Translations under genes and position numbers: made by a program
Source of the DNA: Paenibacillus sp. UBA6285
GTDB taxonomy: Bacteria > Bacillota > Bacilli > Paenibacillales > Paenibacillaceae
Length of the DNA stretch: 5,887 nt
Direction: 5' to 3'
Assembly (NCBI GenBank): GCA_002438345.1
Contig: DJUJ01000138.1
Span: forward strand, 18,260-24,146
Shown: positions 5,801 through 5,887 of the stretch, one piece after another
Layout: the number at the start of each line of letters is the position of its first letter
Numbering within the stretch: position 1 is the stretch's first letter
The notes under the pieces: generated by a model
Database searches by the model: none
What the model was told of the DNA's origin: nothing
The model's input: only the letters and a program-made list of their open reading frames with translations

Positions 5801-5830
5801 ATTATATAACACACCCGTGTGTTTATCCAA
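5801..5830 (-). promoter_or_regulatory. Candidate sigma-A promoter of tseB
   Basis: On the minus strand, a perfect -10 TATAAT (complement of 5801-5806) is preceded at 18 bases by TTGGAT (complement of 5825-5830), a half-matching -35. Initiation near 5794 would give a leader of about 28 bases that includes the ribosome binding site. This spacing to the TTG start is sensible. The -35 is weak, so basal activity may be modest. Confidence 0.55.
5808..5823. promoter_or_regulatory. Perfect palindrome (operator candidate) in the tseB promoter spacer
   Basis: AACACACCCGTGTGTT consists of two seven-base arms around a two-base centre and fits exactly between the -10 and -35 boxes. A dimeric repressor bound there would exclude RNA polymerase. 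No known operator consensus is recognised. There is no U-rich tail next to it, so it is not a terminator. Confidence 0.5.
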
Positions 5831-5887
5831 AGTTTCATGTCCATCCAACATTATCTAATCATCAAAGCAAGCATAAACGCCTTCGGC

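Noticed and set aside
5578..5844. 88-codon minus-strand open frame starting at 5844
   Set aside because: It reads the tseB region out of frame and starts upstream of the predicted tseB transcription start.
5851..5887. Possible 3' end of an upstream gene (dinG would be expected from B. subtilis order)
   Set aside because: All three minus-strand frames stop within these 37 bases (stops at 5851-5853, 5855-5857 and 5862-5864), and too few residues remain to choose a frame or recognise a protein.

Overview
The window comes from a low-GC Gram-positive bacterium. It is most likely Paenibacillus or a close relative within Bacillales. This is inferred from the Bacillus-type marker pair tseB (ypmB) and asnS, strong GGAGG-type ribosome binding sites, TTG starts and AT-rich intergenic DNA. 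All six supported genes lie on the minus strand, so transcription runs from the right end of the window to the left.

From right to left: (1) tseB (5247-5765) encodes a membrane-anchored cell-wall elongation regulator. It has a promoter containing a perfect 16-bp palindrome and an intrinsic terminator. (2) A 408-base AT-rich gap (4839-5246) holds two hairpin terminators, three copies of TAGTATATCA arranged in inverted repeats, and a probable extended -10 promoter. (3) A translationally coupled pair follows. One gene encodes an unrecognised 180-residue protein with one membrane segment (4296-4838, TTG start). The other encodes a compact 500-residue FtsH-type AAA+ zinc protease that lacks the usual extracytoplasmic domain (2801-4303). 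The pair ends in a strong terminator whose stem contains the protease stop codon. (4) A second group contains a divergent 3-hydroxyacyl-CoA dehydrogenase (1796-2668), acetate kinase ackA (591-1799, ATGA overlap) and the first 189 codons of asnS (1-569), with no terminator between them.

In B. subtilis, ypmB/tseB and asnS are close neighbours with aspB between them. Here about 4.7 kb separates them, carrying the protease pair and the dehydrogenase-ackA pair, with no aspB.

The most interesting point is the protease pair. An FtsH paralogue reduced to a membrane hairpin plus ATPase and peptidase is coupled by an 8-base overlap to a protein that is essentially one membrane anchor plus an extracytoplasmic domain. 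This looks like an FtsH whose sensing or adaptor domain is a separate polypeptide. The dehydrogenase is also unusual: its substrate-pocket Asn is Ser and neighbouring pocket motifs are altered. Nothing in the window looks like a CRISPR array, transposon, phage or tRNA/rRNA gene.
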